64,000 nt of DNA from Enterococcus saigonensis (GCF_011397115.1 NZ_AP022822.1:2150001-2214000); one strand, 5' to 3'; shown: positions 1-10,902, numbered from the stretch's first letter. A program made the numbers and translations. The notes: a model not told the origin generated them from the letters alone.

Positions 1-1236
1 AACGCTCTCCTACCAATACACCTTACGGTGTACTCCACAGCTTCGGTAGTATGTTTAGCCCCGGTACATTTTCGGCGCAGGGTCACTCGACTAGTGAGCT
101 ATTACGCACTCTTTAAATGGTGGCTGCTTCTGAGCCAACATCCTAGTTGTCTGTGCAACCCCACATCCTTTTCCACTTAACATACATTTTGGGACCTTAG
201 CTGGTGGTCTGGGCTGTTTCCCTTTCGACTATGGATCTTATCACTCACAGTCTGACTGCCGAATATAAATGAATGGCATTCGGAGTTTATCTGAATTCGG
301 TAACCCGAGATGGGCCCCTAGTCCAAACAGTGCTCTACCTCCATCATTCTTCACTTCGACGCTAGCCCTAAAGCTATTTCGGAGAGAACCAGCTATCTCC
401 AAGTTCGTTTGGAATTTCTCCGCTACCCACACCTCATCCCCGCACTTTTCAACGTACGTGGGTTCGGTCCTCCAGTGCGTTTTACCGCACCTTCAACCTG
501 GACATGGGTAGATCACATGGTTTCGGGTCTACGACTACATACTCATTCGCCCTATTCAGACTCGCTTTCGCTGCGGCTCCGTCTCTTCAACTTAACCTCG
601 CATGCAATCGTAACTCGCCGGTTCATTCTACAAAAGGCACGCTATCACCCATTAACGGGCTCTAACTTGTTGTAGGCACACGGTTTCAGGATCTATTTCA
701 CTCCCCTTCCGGGGTGCTTTTCACCTTTCCCTCACGGTACTGGTTCACTATCGGTCACTAGGGAGTATTTAGCCTTGGGAGATGGTCCTCCCGGATTCCG
801 ACGGAATTCCTCGTGTTCCGCCGTACTCAGGATCCTCCTAGGTGCCTTCCAAATTTCGTCTACGGGGTTTTTACCCTCTTTGACTGACTTTTCCAAGTCA
901 TTCGACTATCTGAAAGAACTACCATATCGGAGTCCTACAACCCCAAGATGCAAGCATCTTGGTTTGGGCTGTTCCCTTTTCGCTCGCCGCTACTTGGGGA
1001 ATCGATTTTTCTTTCTCTTCCTGCAGGTACTTAGATGTTTCAGTTCTCTGCGTCTACCTCGTATACGCTATGTATTCACGTATACGTAACATCCTATAAA
1101 AGATGCTGGGTTCCCCCATTCGGAAATCTCTGGATCATAGCTTACTTACAGCTCCCCAAAGCATATCGGTGTTAGTCCCGTCCTTCATCGGCTCCTAGTG
1201 CCAAGGCATCCACCGTGCGCCCTTATTCACTTAACC
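1..1236 (-). rRNA. 23S ribosomal RNA, 5' part (partial at window edge)
   Basis: The reverse strand carries the conserved 23S 5' end (GGTTAAGTGAATAAGGGCGC read from about 1236 downwards) and continues as recognisable 23S sequence to base 1, so the 3' part lies outside the window. It is the second gene of an rRNA operon read right to left. The short ORFs on both strands across this stretch are meaningless. The 5' boundary is placed by similarity to known 23S starts and could be off by a few bases. Confidence 0.97.
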
Positions 1237-3023
<1,787 letters not shown>

Positions 3024-3140
3024 AAGTGTTTGAACAGTCAAATGACTGTTAAGCTCAAATAAAATTGATTCTGCTAGCTATTGCTTGCATGTTGTTTGCT
3101 TCTCTAAAAGAAGCGCCCTACACATTGGTTCGTTTGCTTG

Positions 3141-3154
3141 CTTTGTTCAGTTTT
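3141..3154 (-). other. 16S leader arm of the RNase III processing stem
   Basis: The leader bases here are exactly complementary over 14 nt to bases 1413-1426 behind the 16S gene. In the transcript the two arms would close a long stem around 16S, the usual substrate for RNase III. The pairing is seen directly; the processing role is established for rRNA operons. Confidence 0.75.
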
Positions 3155-3200
3155 CAAAGGTCTACTTCGTTGCTTTTAAAAATGTTTCAGCAACTCTTAT

Positions 3201-3229
3201 ATCTTATCAGTTGACTTAATTCTTGTCAA
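3201..3229 (-). promoter_or_regulatory. rRNA operon promoter P1
   Basis: On the minus strand TTGACA (3229-3224), a 17-base spacer and TAAGAT (3206-3201) lie about 180 bases before the 16S gene. The consensus -35 and ideal spacing fit a strong sigma-A rRNA promoter. Confidence 0.75.
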
Positions 3230-3304
3230 CTGTTTTTTCAAAAAGTTTTAAAAACTTTTTGAAACGATATTTCAGAAATGTGCTGTTTACTAAGCAACTT
3301 CGTT

Positions 3305-3334
3305 AGTTTAACAGTCGTTTTGGCAACTGTCAAC
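3305..3334 (-). promoter_or_regulatory. Probable upstream rRNA promoter P2
   Basis: A second TTGACA (3334-3329) is followed after 18 bases by TAAACT (3310-3305). Tandem promoters are usual for rRNA operons of Firmicutes. The -10 matches only four of six consensus bases, so this is less certain than the proximal promoter. From here to 3630 I see no gene, only AT-rich sequence with a small hairpin at 3473-3491. Confidence 0.45.
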
Positions 3335-3630
3335 AATTTTTTCAAAAATGTTTCAAGTTGTTTTCAATTGCATGACTGTTTCGTCAACGTTGATTAATTT
3401 ACCACTAAAAAAAGACTAGGTCAACACAAAAATAGTAAGAATAATTTGAGATTATTCTCCACTTTACTTTAATATTCGGTTTTACACCGAATACAAAAAA
3501 TTAACCTTGGTTAATAAAAAGAAAAGAACCCATACTTACATAAAAGTAACGATCTTATCTTTCAGTAAATTCGGAAAAAAATTTTTTACCTTTTTTTAGT
3601 TGAATCTTTTTTTCTATAAAAATTATAGGA

Positions 3631-3654
3631 GAACTAGGCTTTAAAACCTAGTTC
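3631..3654 (-). terminator. Hairpin behind the HAD phosphatase gene
   Basis: GAACTAGG and CCTAGTTC form an 8-bp stem with an 8-base loop directly after the stop codon of the minus-strand gene. The T-run on the minus strand is weak and interrupted, so termination strength is uncertain. Confidence 0.55.
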
Positions 3655-3663
3655 TTCCAATAA

Positions 3664-4305
3664 TCAATTAAAAAGATCAATTAAATCTCTTGGTGATGCA
3701 ACAAAAATTTTGCATCCGGCTTTCTCTAGTTCTGCTTTTTTACCAAAACCATATAAGACACCTACTGGTAAAATATCATTTATTTTTCCACCTACAACAT
3801 CATTTTCTCGATCACCAATCATCACGGCGTCTGCTTTATCATTTAATTCTGATTTTTCAATTCCATAAGCTAAAACTTCTGCTTTTTCGCTACGCTTATT
3901 ATCCAAATCAGCACCATATATCCCAGTAAAATATTGTGTGTAATCCAAAAAGTCTAAAATTGCTTTAGCAAAAACTTCTGGTTTTGAAGTAGCTAAATAA
4001 ATCTTTTTTTCTTTTGCTAATGTTAATAAACTCTCTTTAATTCCAGTATAAGGTGTTATTTCAAACATTCCACTTTGACGGTAATGTTCGCGATAAAACG
4101 CAACAGCTCTATTTGCTTGTTTTTCATCCATCCCTATTTTTTTAAAAGAGGTTAACAAAGGTGGGCCAATAAATGAATTTAGTTCTTCATCCGCTATATC
4201 TGTCAATTCCATTTTTTGTAGGGCATAACGAATAGAAGAAAATATTCCTTTTTGTGAATTAATAATGGTACCATCCAAATCAAAAAACAGATGATTTTGT
4301 TCCAT
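3664..4305 (-). CDS. HAD superfamily hydrolase, phosphoglycolate phosphatase/5'-nucleotidase-like
   Basis: 213 residues, the usual size for a HAD subfamily IA phosphatase acting on small cytoplasmic phosphomonoesters. Motif I is FDLDGT with nucleophile Asp9 and acid/base Asp11. A Lys lies in the central region (ATSKPE), and motif IV is GDREND near residue 163, which binds Mg2+. A helical cap domain lies between motifs I and II. The start is an ATG with an AAGGA ribosome site. It is monocistronic, between the rRNA promoter region and a divergent dioxygenase gene. The substrate cannot be told: Gph-type phosphoglycolate phosphatase, nucleotidase and beta-phosphoglucomutase-like enzymes share this fold. 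Confidence 0.85.
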   Translation of the reverse strand: MEQNHLFFDLDGTIINSQKGIFSSIRYALQKMELTDIADEELNSFIGPPLLTSFKKIGMDEKQANRAVAFYREHYRQSGMFEITPYTGIKESLLTLAKEKKIYLATSKPEVFAKAILDFLDYTQYFTGIYGADLDNKRSEKAEVLAYGIEKSELNDKADAVMIGDRENDVVGGKINDILPVGVLYGFGKKAELEKAGCKIFVASPRDLIDLFN

Positions 4306-4502
4306 AACAACACATCCTTTCTTTTTTATTACTATAACTATATAAGTAGTTTACTTCAAAGCAGCAAATTATGGTAAATAAGTTTTAACGCCTAATTCTT
4401 TTGGTAAAACTAAGTTAATAAGCATATTAATTGCTGTAAAGCAGATTAATCGTTATACTTACTTTTAGTAAGATAAATATTGTTCAATTTGGAGGAATAA
4501 AA

Positions 4503-5477
4503 ATGGATACACAAATTAGAGGGCTTCATCACGTTACTGCTATGACTTCAAGCGCTGAAAAAATTTACCGCTTTTTTACTGACATCTTAGGATTGCGTCT
4601 CATTAAAAAGACAGTTAACCAAGATGACATTGAAACATATCATTTATATTTCACTGATGACTTAGGTTCTGCGGGAACAGATATGACATTTTTTGATTTT
4701 CCAGGTATCCCTAAAGGTACAAAAGGGACAAATACAATTTCTCGCACCTCGTTTCGTGTGAAAAATGATGCCGCTTTGACTTATTGGGCATCCCGCTTTG
4801 ATGAATACAAAATCGAACATAGCGAAATCAAAGAACGCTTTGGTAAAAAATACATGGAATTTGAAGATTTTGACAATCAACGTTATCAATTAATTTCTGA
4901 CCAAAATAATCACGGTGTTGCTGGTGGTACCCCTTGGAAAAATAGTAATGTTCCAAGTGAACATGCAATTATTGGCTTAGGACCAGCTTTTGTTACAATT
5001 GAAAATTTAGAACATATGAATTTAGTTTTAACAAATGTTTTAGGTTTTAAAGAAACAGCAAATGATGGCAACTTTCATTTATTCGAAATTGGTGAAGGTG
5101 GTAATGGGGCTAGTATCATCGTAGAACATCGCGACGATATTCCACGTGCGTCAGAAGGTTTCGGAAATGTTCATCACTTGGCTTTGCGTGTTGCTGACAA
5201 AGAAGCATTAGAGTGGTGGATTGATCGGATTAACGAATTGGAATTTCCAAATTCTGGTTTCACAGAACGTTTTTACTTCGCATCTGAATATTTTATGGCG
5301 GCTCCAAATGTTTTATTTGAACTCGCAACAGATGGACCAGGTTTCTTGGAAGATGAAACTTACGAAACAGCTGGCGAAATTTTATCTTTGCCACCTTTCT
5401 TAGAACCAAAACGACAAGAAATTGAAGATTATGTGCGTCCATTTGATACCAGTGACGCGAATACAAAGCGGGCGTAA
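4503..5477 (+). CDS. VOC-family ring-cleaving dioxygenase (MhqA/MhqO-like)
   Basis: 324 residues with two glyoxalase/bleomycin-resistance (VOC) modules. The first starts with GLHHVTA (His9/His10) and ends near the acidic YMEFEDF segment. The second begins near NVHHLAL and ends with NVLFELATDGPG, supplying the second His and Glu metal ligands. This is the pattern of the Bacillus MhqA/MhqE/MhqO family, metal-dependent dioxygenases linked to quinone and catechol stress. GGAGGAA precedes the ATG by a good distance. A flavin reductase follows on the same strand, which suggests an electrophile/quinone response, but no MhqR-type repressor is adjacent. The actual substrate is unknown. Confidence 0.85.
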   Translation: MDTQIRGLHHVTAMTSSAEKIYRFFTDILGLRLIKKTVNQDDIETYHLYFTDDLGSAGTDMTFFDFPGIPKGTKGTNTISRTSFRVKNDAALTYWASRFDEYKIEHSEIKERFGKKYMEFEDFDNQRYQLISDQNNHGVAGGTPWKNSNVPSEHAIIGLGPAFVTIENLEHMNLVLTNVLGFKETANDGNFHLFEIGEGGNGASIIVEHRDDIPRASEGFGNVHHLALRVADKEALEWWIDRINELEFPNSGFTERFYFASEYFMAAPNVLFELATDGPGFLEDETYETAGEILSLPPFLEPKRQEIEDYVRPFDTSDANTKRA

Positions 5478-5504
5478 GTTTGCTTTTAATTGATTAACTA
5501 ATTC

Positions 5505-5604
5505 ATAATTACCCGAACAACAGTATTATCATTGGGCTATTGTCTATAAATTGTTATGATTAACTCTAGACACTCAGATAATGCCATAAATGTTCGGGTA
5601 TTAT
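5505..5604 (+). repeat. Long imperfect inverted repeat, possible terminator or structured leader
   Basis: ACCCGAACA at 5511-5519 pairs with TGTTCGGGT at 5591-5599, extended by ATAAT on both sides with one bulge. An inner ATTATC (5525-5530) pairs with GATAAT (5577-5582). TTATTTTATTT follows on the plus strand. It could terminate the dioxygenase gene, fold in the 5' leader of the flavin reductase, or be a small decayed element. No known riboswitch consensus was recognised. Confidence 0.45.
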
Positions 5605-5638
5605 TTTATTTGCTCACATTCTTAAAGGAGGCTAATTT

Positions 5639-6258
5639 ATGATTCATTTTTCTGCTGAGACATTGGCGCCAAAACAAAATTACAAATTTTTAACGGGAGC
5701 CGTTGCCCCCAGGCCCATTGCTTGGATTACAACAACAAGTAAAGAAGGTGGGATTGTAAATCTTGCTCCATTTAGCTTTTTTACTGTAGTATCCAGTGAC
5801 TTGCCCTATGTCTTAATTGCAACTACGCGCAAGAATGGGCAAAAAAAGACACTGCCAGAAATTTAAGTCAGACAAAAGAAGGCGTTATTCATGTAGTTGA
5901 TGAAACTATTTTACCTCTGATGAACGAAACAGCAGCAAATTTGAAACCAGATGAAAGTGAACTTTCTTTAATTGATATCCCAACTGTCAAAAGCCGTAGC
6001 GTTACACCCCCAGGTCTTGTGGATCCTCTCATTCGTTTAGAAGTCACTTTACAACAAGAAATTCCTTTAAAAAATGACGAGGATACTGTAGTTTCTGATT
6101 TATTCATTTTAAAAGTCTTGGATTATTATTTTAATGAAACTGTTTTTGATTTAGAGAAAGAATACATTTTAAGCGAAAAATTACGTCCAGTAGCCCGATT
6201 AGCCGGTAACAATTATGCGTTATTCGGTGAAGTTTTAAGCTTAGTCCGCCCAAATTAA
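5639..6258 (+). pseudogene. Flavin reductase-like FMN-binding protein, frameshifted
   Basis: Two reading frames together make one flavin-reductase-like split-barrel protein of about 206 residues. The first frame has the N-terminal GAVAPRPIAWITT and NLAPFSFF motifs and stops after 75 residues. The second continues with DTARNLSQ, then VDET, and runs to 6258. The break lies in the A7 run at 5841-5847: one more A would restore frame, giving KKDTARN. In the family this part helps form the FMN site, so the short product should be inactive. A ribosome site AAGGAGG precedes the ATG. It may be a real pseudogene, a phase-variable or slippage site, or a sequencing error in the homopolymer. Confidence 0.8.
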
Positions 6259-6317
6259 AAAGACAGAGCTGTATTCAGGATATAGATTTCAATTTCGCTA
6301 TATTTCTCTTAACAAAG

Positions 6318-6358
6318 AAGTTCAGATCTATTGCCTTTTTTACAATAGATCTGAACTT
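6318..6358. terminator. Bidirectional terminator between flavin reductase and oxidoreductase
   Basis: A perfect 16-bp stem, AAGTTCAGATCTATTG (6318-6333) against its complement (6343-6358), with T-rich sequence on the plus side and a matching A-run on the other. It serves two genes that end tail to tail. Confidence 0.9.
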
Positions 6359-6374
6359 TTTTCTATTTTTACTT

Positions 6375-7670
6375 TTATTTTTCATTTAAATAAATTCCTG
6401 CTGCTTCATTTAGTAACGGAGTAAAAGAAGTATAAGTGGGGAAAAAGGCACTACTATTGCAATAAATATCCTCCATTGTCCAATTACTTCGGATAAGGAC
6501 AGCTATTAAATCTAAAAAAGATTGAATCGGCTGCTTACCAATCAATTGCGCACCAATCAAGCGTTGTTGCGAATCGATATACACAGTCGCTTTTGTAGTA
6601 GTCAAATCTCCCACTGTAATTTGTTCATAGATCAAATTATTCTGTTCAGCTTTTCGCGCAGTTAACCCCACTGAGCCTAAATAATAATCAAAAAATTTCG
6701 TAGTTGATATATCCAAATGCTCAGGCACTGCTAGTTTTTTCTGTGCAATATTCAGCGCCGCAATTCGACCTGTTTGCAACGCGTCCATTACTAAAGACAA
6801 GCGGACTCTTTTTTTAGTTATCAAATCCGGTAAAGCAATTAAATCCCCGATAGCATAGACATCTGGATAATTTGTCTGTAAATATTGATTTACTTTAATA
6901 GTTTTATCAGGTAAAAGTATTAGTCTATCCCAATATAAGCTACTATTTGGACGAGAATTTTTTGCAATAATTAATATGTCACAATCAATATTTTCCTGTA
7001 GCAATTGGAGGGACAATCCTTTATTTCCTTCTTCTATTTTAATGATTTGGTTTTCTAAATAAAGGGATGCCCCCTTTTCTTTGAATTTATTCTTTAGAAA
7101 ATCGCTTATTTTTTCGTTATAATATTCGTGAACCAAGTGTTGGCCAGAACCAATTAAAACTACTTTTTTACCTACATTTAGTAAAGATTCAGCTAACTCC
7201 AACCCGACATATCCAACTCCAGAAATCGCAATGCAATTTGATTTTTCTATGGCGGCTAAGGTACTTTCTGATTCTGAGAATGATTTATAACTATAAACTT
7301 TAGACATACCTTCATATTTTTTTGGAAGATATTGTTTTGCCCCTGTTGCCAAAATTAACTCATCATACGTTTCTTCATAAAAATTTTTACCGTTTGTAAA
7401 ATAGACTTTTTTATATTCCCACATAATTTTGGTTACTTTGTAACCGAAAAAAGTTTTGATGCCTATTTTTTCTAAATCTGCAGGTGCTGTTATCGCTTCT
7501 TTCAAATCACATATGTGACCGGATAGTACTAAATTTATACCGCTAGCTATAAAGGGAGTTGTCTTTTCTTTTTCAATTAAAATAATCTTACGACTAGGAT
7601 CTAGTCTCCGCAATTCCCTAGCTGCCATTTGTCCACTATGAGAAGCACCGATAATTAATGTTTTTTTCAT
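6375..7670 (-). CDS. FAD/NAD(P)-dependent oxidoreductase, NADH oxidase-like but lacking the redox cysteine
   Basis: 431 residues with the full fold of the NADH oxidase/NADH peroxidase/CoA-disulfide reductase family. The N-terminal FAD motif is IIGASHSG (6-13), with His11 as in Nox. A second dinucleotide motif SGVGYVGLELAE lies near 150, the FAD motif YAIGD near 274, and a dimerisation domain is at the C terminus. The family's peroxidatic/oxidase cysteine, present as LGCG in the Nox encoded at 54873-56207, is replaced here: the matching segment reads FIASG, with Ser43 at that place. A normal four-electron oxidase or peroxidase reaction is therefore doubtful. It is divergent from an Mga-like regulator 129 bases away. 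The electron acceptor is unknown. Confidence 0.85.
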   Translation of the reverse strand: MKKTLIIGASHSGQMAARELRRLDPSRKIILIEKEKTTPFIASGINLVLSGHICDLKEAITAPADLEKIGIKTFFGYKVTKIMWEYKKVYFTNGKNFYEETYDELILATGAKQYLPKKYEGMSKVYSYKSFSESESTLAAIEKSNCIAISGVGYVGLELAESLLNVGKKVVLIGSGQHLVHEYYNEKISDFLKNKFKEKGASLYLENQIIKIEEGNKGLSLQLLQENIDCDILIIAKNSRPNSSLYWDRLILLPDKTIKVNQYLQTNYPDVYAIGDLIALPDLITKKRVRLSLVMDALQTGRIAALNIAQKKLAVPEHLDISTTKFFDYYLGSVGLTARKAEQNNLIYEQITVGDLTTTKATVYIDSQQRLIGAQLIGKQPIQSFLDLIAVLIRSNWTMEDIYCNSSAFFPTYTSFTPLLNEAAGIYLNEK

Positions 7671-7799
7671 CTATTATCTCCATTTTTTCATTCCACTTCA
7701 TTTTTCTTGTTTTTTTTAACGATATATAGTTATATTTAATCAAACAATATCCTTTAAAAATAATATATCTACTCAGGATTAAGTAAAAGGAGTGTTATT

Positions 7800-9305
7800 T
7801 TGTTAAAAAGAGAGCTATTGGAAAAGCCATATGATTTAATGAACGATATCTTAGTTTATCTATACAACAATGGTGGAAATTGTCCAAAAGAGGAACTTTG
7901 TGTGAGTTTGGTCATTACACCAAATACATTAACAGAATATTTTACCTTATTAAAGGAATTTATTAAAAACAATGGTTTTTCCAATCAAATTGCACTAAAA
8001 GAAGAACGTCAAAATCTTATTCTGATAAAAAAACATGATTTTCCACTAAAACTCTGCTACCTGAGATTTTTAGAACAATCTATAAAATTTCAAATAATAA
8101 AATGGCTTTTCACCAATGGCACGATCAATGCGCCTATCTTCCAAAACCATTTTAACATTAGTTCTGCTACTTACTATCGCCGAGTAGGTGAATTAAATGA
8201 ACTGCTACAAGAATTTCGCTTAAGTATTAAACGAGGAAAATTAGAAGGCGACGAAAATCAAATTCGCTATTTTTACTTTTCTTATTATTGGTTTTTAAAA
8301 GAAAATAAAAGTGAATTTAGTAAAGAAGTCAATCAACTTTATAGTCCGCTTATTCAAGAACTTAGAGAAAAACTAACAATCTCTTTTGACCCAATGGAAG
8401 TATTACAAATAAAATTATGGATGAAAATCTCTTTTACTCGTCTAAATCAAACACGCAATTATACCTTTTCAAGTGACTTTGAGAAAAAAGATCGTCCGCT
8501 TTTCGATGAAATAAACACAATATTGTTTCAATATATGAAAAGTTACGATAGACCTTATACTCTCCACGAGGGATTAATGTTTTATGACTTTTTTTGTAGC
8601 TTACGTAACTTTTCGCCTTATTCTCCTTTTGCTTTTCGTCTTGCAAAACAACAACGAGAAGAACAAACGTACCTTGACTATCAAAATCAACAAATTTTGT
8701 ATTATTTGCAACAAATCGGCTATATTGAAAATAAAGTTTTTCCAAAACGTAATTTGATTCTGTCACATTATTTATATCAATATCATTCACAATTATACTA
8801 TTTTGATGGCTTTGTTTTAAACTTCGATGCGTGGGGAATTTACTTAACTGTTGAAAGTTTAAGAAATCCTATTAACTCTGAAGAAATCCAGAAATTCATG
8901 GATTTCTGCCAAAAACAATTTTTTCCAGATGATCCTATTCAACGTTATCGGAATATCTTATCTGAAATCAATTACTCTTCAATTTTGAATATCGCCCAAG
9001 ATTTATCAAATCAACACATTTTGATTTCTGTTCATCACAGTATTAATTCTTATCTAGCAGCATTGACCATTCAACTTATAAAAAATACACTGGGAAATAA
9101 ATATGAACTTGAATTAAGCGTTTATGATGAAGATACTCCTAGTGACATTTTACTTTCAAATGTCTATCTTACTTCTTTTGAAGAACAGGAAAGCTATTAC
9201 TATGTCTTTTCTGATTGTTGCAATCAATATGATCTAAAAGAAATTGAAAAAATAATACAAAATATCATTTCCAATCGATTTACGCAAAATATTTATGATT
9301 CTTGA
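7800..9305 (+). CDS. Mga/AtxA-like transcriptional regulator with PRD-type region
   Basis: 501 residues, the size of Mga-family virulence and metabolic regulators. An N-terminal winged-helix segment covers roughly residues 10-60. A second HTH_Mga domain covers about 88-160 (around ISSATYYRR). A long helical PRD-like part follows, then a C-terminal EIIB-like region with ILISVHHS near 412. The start is TTG, chosen because AAGGAG stands 7-8 bases before it and no in-frame ATG fits. The coding region is AT-rich, like its divergent neighbour. Family members answer to sugar PTS phosphorylation. The target is unknown, but the divergent cysteine-less oxidoreductase is the obvious candidate. Confidence 0.82.
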   Translation: MLKRELLEKPYDLMNDILVYLYNNGGNCPKEELCVSLVITPNTLTEYFTLLKEFIKNNGFSNQIALKEERQNLILIKKHDFPLKLCYLRFLEQSIKFQIIKWLFTNGTINAPIFQNHFNISSATYYRRVGELNELLQEFRLSIKRGKLEGDENQIRYFYFSYYWFLKENKSEFSKEVNQLYSPLIQELREKLTISFDPMEVLQIKLWMKISFTRLNQTRNYTFSSDFEKKDRPLFDEINTILFQYMKSYDRPYTLHEGLMFYDFFCSLRNFSPYSPFAFRLAKQQREEQTYLDYQNQQILYYLQQIGYIENKVFPKRNLILSHYLYQYHSQLYYFDGFVLNFDAWGIYLTVESLRNPINSEEIQKFMDFCQKQFFPDDPIQRYRNILSEINYSSILNIAQDLSNQHILISVHHSINSYLAALTIQLIKNTLGNKYELELSVYDEDTPSDILLSNVYLTSFEEQESYYYVFSDCCNQYDLKEIEKIIQNIISNRFTQNIYDS

Positions 9306-9519
9306 TGCAGCAAAAAAAATTTTTTCCTTAATTACGCGAGTTAATCGTTATGACCCAACTGAGAAGAACACGCTATTTTTCTTTAATCAAATATTGCTCA
9401 TGCGTCAAGGAAATTATTTTTTAAATCTACAAGAACATTTTCCAATATGGAAATATCTTGCGATACTTTTAATAACACACTTCTTCCCTGTATTTGAGCA
9501 ATAATAGTTTTTGTTTAAA

Positions 9520-9564
9520 AAATACCGCTTCAAGTAGCCTTTATCACTACTCGAAGCGGTATTT
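9520..9564 (+). terminator. Terminator behind the Mga-like gene (first of two)
   Basis: AAATACCGCTTCAAGTAG (9520-9537) pairs with CTACTCGAAGCGGTATTT (9547-9564) with one mismatch. Confidence 0.8.
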
Positions 9565-9576
9565 GTCTACGGTCTG

Positions 9577-9609
9577 ATTCCAAGGAATTTAATTCCTTGG
9601 AATTTTTTG
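9577..9609 (+). terminator. Second, T-tailed terminator
   Basis: ATTCCAAGGAAT (9577-9588) and ATTCCTTGGAAT (9592-9603) form a perfect 12-bp stem with a 3-base loop, followed by TTTTTTG. It may also act on the minus strand for the operon ending at 9637. Confidence 0.85.
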
Positions 9610-9636
9610 TTATGTAGCTTTATTCCTTATTACCAT

Positions 9637-9855
9637 TCAACTGTAATTATTTCCAAAATCATCTAGCTGGGTTTGTAATTCATTTATTTCTTCGTACAAT
9701 TGCTCTATTTCCTCTTTTACTTCCTCTAGTGTTGCACCATTTATGCTGTAACCTTTATAATAAGCCGTCATATACTCGCTTTCTTCTAAGTGTTGTAATT
9801 TATCTCTTAATTTCCCTAAAAGTTCAATATTGGACTCATACTGCAATTCATTCAT
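9637..9855 (-). CDS. Small coiled-coil protein of unknown function
   Basis: 72 residues, rich in Glu, Leu and Lys with heptad-like spacing throughout (two segments, about 8-30 and 43-68). It has no signal peptide, cysteine or membrane segment. AGGAG stands 8-9 bases before the ATG, and the gene begins 21 bases after the previous stop. It is therefore the third gene of the MarR-controlled operon. I do not recognise the family. It could be a small cytoplasmic partner or dimer of the protein encoded just upstream. Confidence 0.65.
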   Translation of the reverse strand: MNELQYESNIELLGKLRDKLQHLEESEYMTAYYKGYSINGATLEEVKEEIEQLYEEINELQTQLDDFGNNYS

Positions 9856-9876
9856 ATTGATATGCTCCTCTTTAAC

Positions 9877-10443
9877 TTAGGCCAATGCATTGGGTGGCAT
9901 CAACTGGGGCCCGTTTTTTTCTCTGGCCAATACCCAATCATCGTTATCCCACATTTCTGTCTTTCGGCGTCCGTGAGAATAATCCCAACGCGAGTCAATT
10001 TCCATCTCAATTATTTGATTATCTGCTCCCAATGTAACCCAATTGTAACTTCCATTAGCATGTGCATACTTAATCCAAAGAACAGGAAACTGAGCTGTCT
10101 TATTTTCCAAAGTAATTTGCCGCTGTTGGCGTTCAATTCGGATAAAGGATAATCTCCTTGCGTAACTAGAATCACTCTTTAAAAAAGTTTTTTGGGCAAC
10201 TTCTTGAGCTAATTGGGAAGATGGAAGCTTACCAGTAGGAATAGTGGTTAAATTTTTAATACTTAAAATAGTAGTGTTCGAAAAAACTATGATAATACGA
10301 GGACCATTTAAGCTGAAGATGCCATCTTCTTGAAAACGCCAAACAGTTACAGCTTTATTATTTCGATAGACGTTTTTCTCCTCTACTAATTGGTAAGAAT
10401 CCGGTATCGTAACCATCCCTTTTAATAATTTTTCGTGCTTCAT
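9877..10443 (-). CDS. Conserved protein of unknown function in a MarR operon
   Basis: 188 residues, soluble, without signal peptide or membrane segment. It opens with a Lys/Glu-rich stretch followed by mixed beta-rich sequence (VTVWRFQEDGIFSLNGPRIIIVF). A Trp-rich C-terminal part (VLWIKYAHANGSYNWVTLG, then SRWDYSH and MWDNDDW) might form a ligand-binding beta sheet. AAAGGAGGG precedes the ATG. It lies 19 bases after the MarR gene and 21 before the small coiled-coil gene, so the three are probably one transcript. I do not recognise the family and assign no function. Confidence 0.72.
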   Translation of the reverse strand: MKHEKLLKGMVTIPDSYQLVEEKNVYRNNKAVTVWRFQEDGIFSLNGPRIIIVFSNTTILSIKNLTTIPTGKLPSSQLAQEVAQKTFLKSDSSYARRLSFIRIERQQRQITLENKTAQFPVLWIKYAHANGSYNWVTLGADNQIIEMEIDSRWDYSHGRRKTEMWDNDDWVLAREKNGPQLMPPNALA

Positions 10444-10462
10444 CCTTAAACCCTCCTTTAGA

Positions 10463-10882
10463 TTAAGAATTTAATTTATGAATAGCCGTAATAAATACAT
10501 TTTGTTCCTCTGGTGTTAAGGGTTGTAAAAACATTTCATTCACTAATTTCAAATTATTCAAGATAATATGGTACATTTCTCTTCCCTTTGGTGTTAAGGA
10601 AAGGAGATATCCGCGGCGATCACTAGGATTTTCCTTGCGTATAACGTAATTACTATCCATCAATTTTTGTAATGCCCGTGTGACATTACTGGCGTTTACT
10701 CCCGTTAGTTGGACAAGCTTTTCTTGTGGTAAATCACCAAAATCATATAGTTTTAAGATGTAATAATACAGACTAGAATTTAATTCATAAGACATCAAAT
10801 AACGATCAATTAGTTGGATATATTGCCGACTAACAGTTGGTAATTTTTTTAAAATATCAATTTCATTGCAATCGTGATCCAA
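10463..10882 (-). CDS. MarR-family transcriptional regulator
   Basis: 139 residues. The winged helix is clear: recognition-helix segment LTGVNASNVTRALQKLMDSNYV near 59-80, then the wing with NPSDRRGYLLSLTPKG, including the conserved Asp-Arg-Arg. The start is taken as TTG at 10882 because AAGGAG lies a normal distance before it; the nearby ATG at 10890 is out of frame. Its promoter overlaps a near-perfect palindrome, so it most likely represses itself and the two unknown genes that follow. The inducer is not evident. There is no cysteine arranged as in OhrR: the only Cys is residue 5. Confidence 0.88.
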   Translation of the reverse strand: MDHDCNEIDILKKLPTVSRQYIQLIDRYLMSYELNSSLYYYILKLYDFGDLPQEKLVQLTGVNASNVTRALQKLMDSNYVIRKENPSDRRGYLLSLTPKGREMYHIILNNLKLVNEMFLQPLTPEEQNVFITAIHKLNS

Positions 10883-10902
10883 AAATACATCTCCTTCTTA
10901 TA

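Noticed and set aside
9295..9504. 69-codon ORF overlapping the end of the Mga-like gene
   Set aside because: No ribosome site before its ATG, an unconvincing protein, and it begins inside the preceding gene; probably chance in AT-rich DNA.
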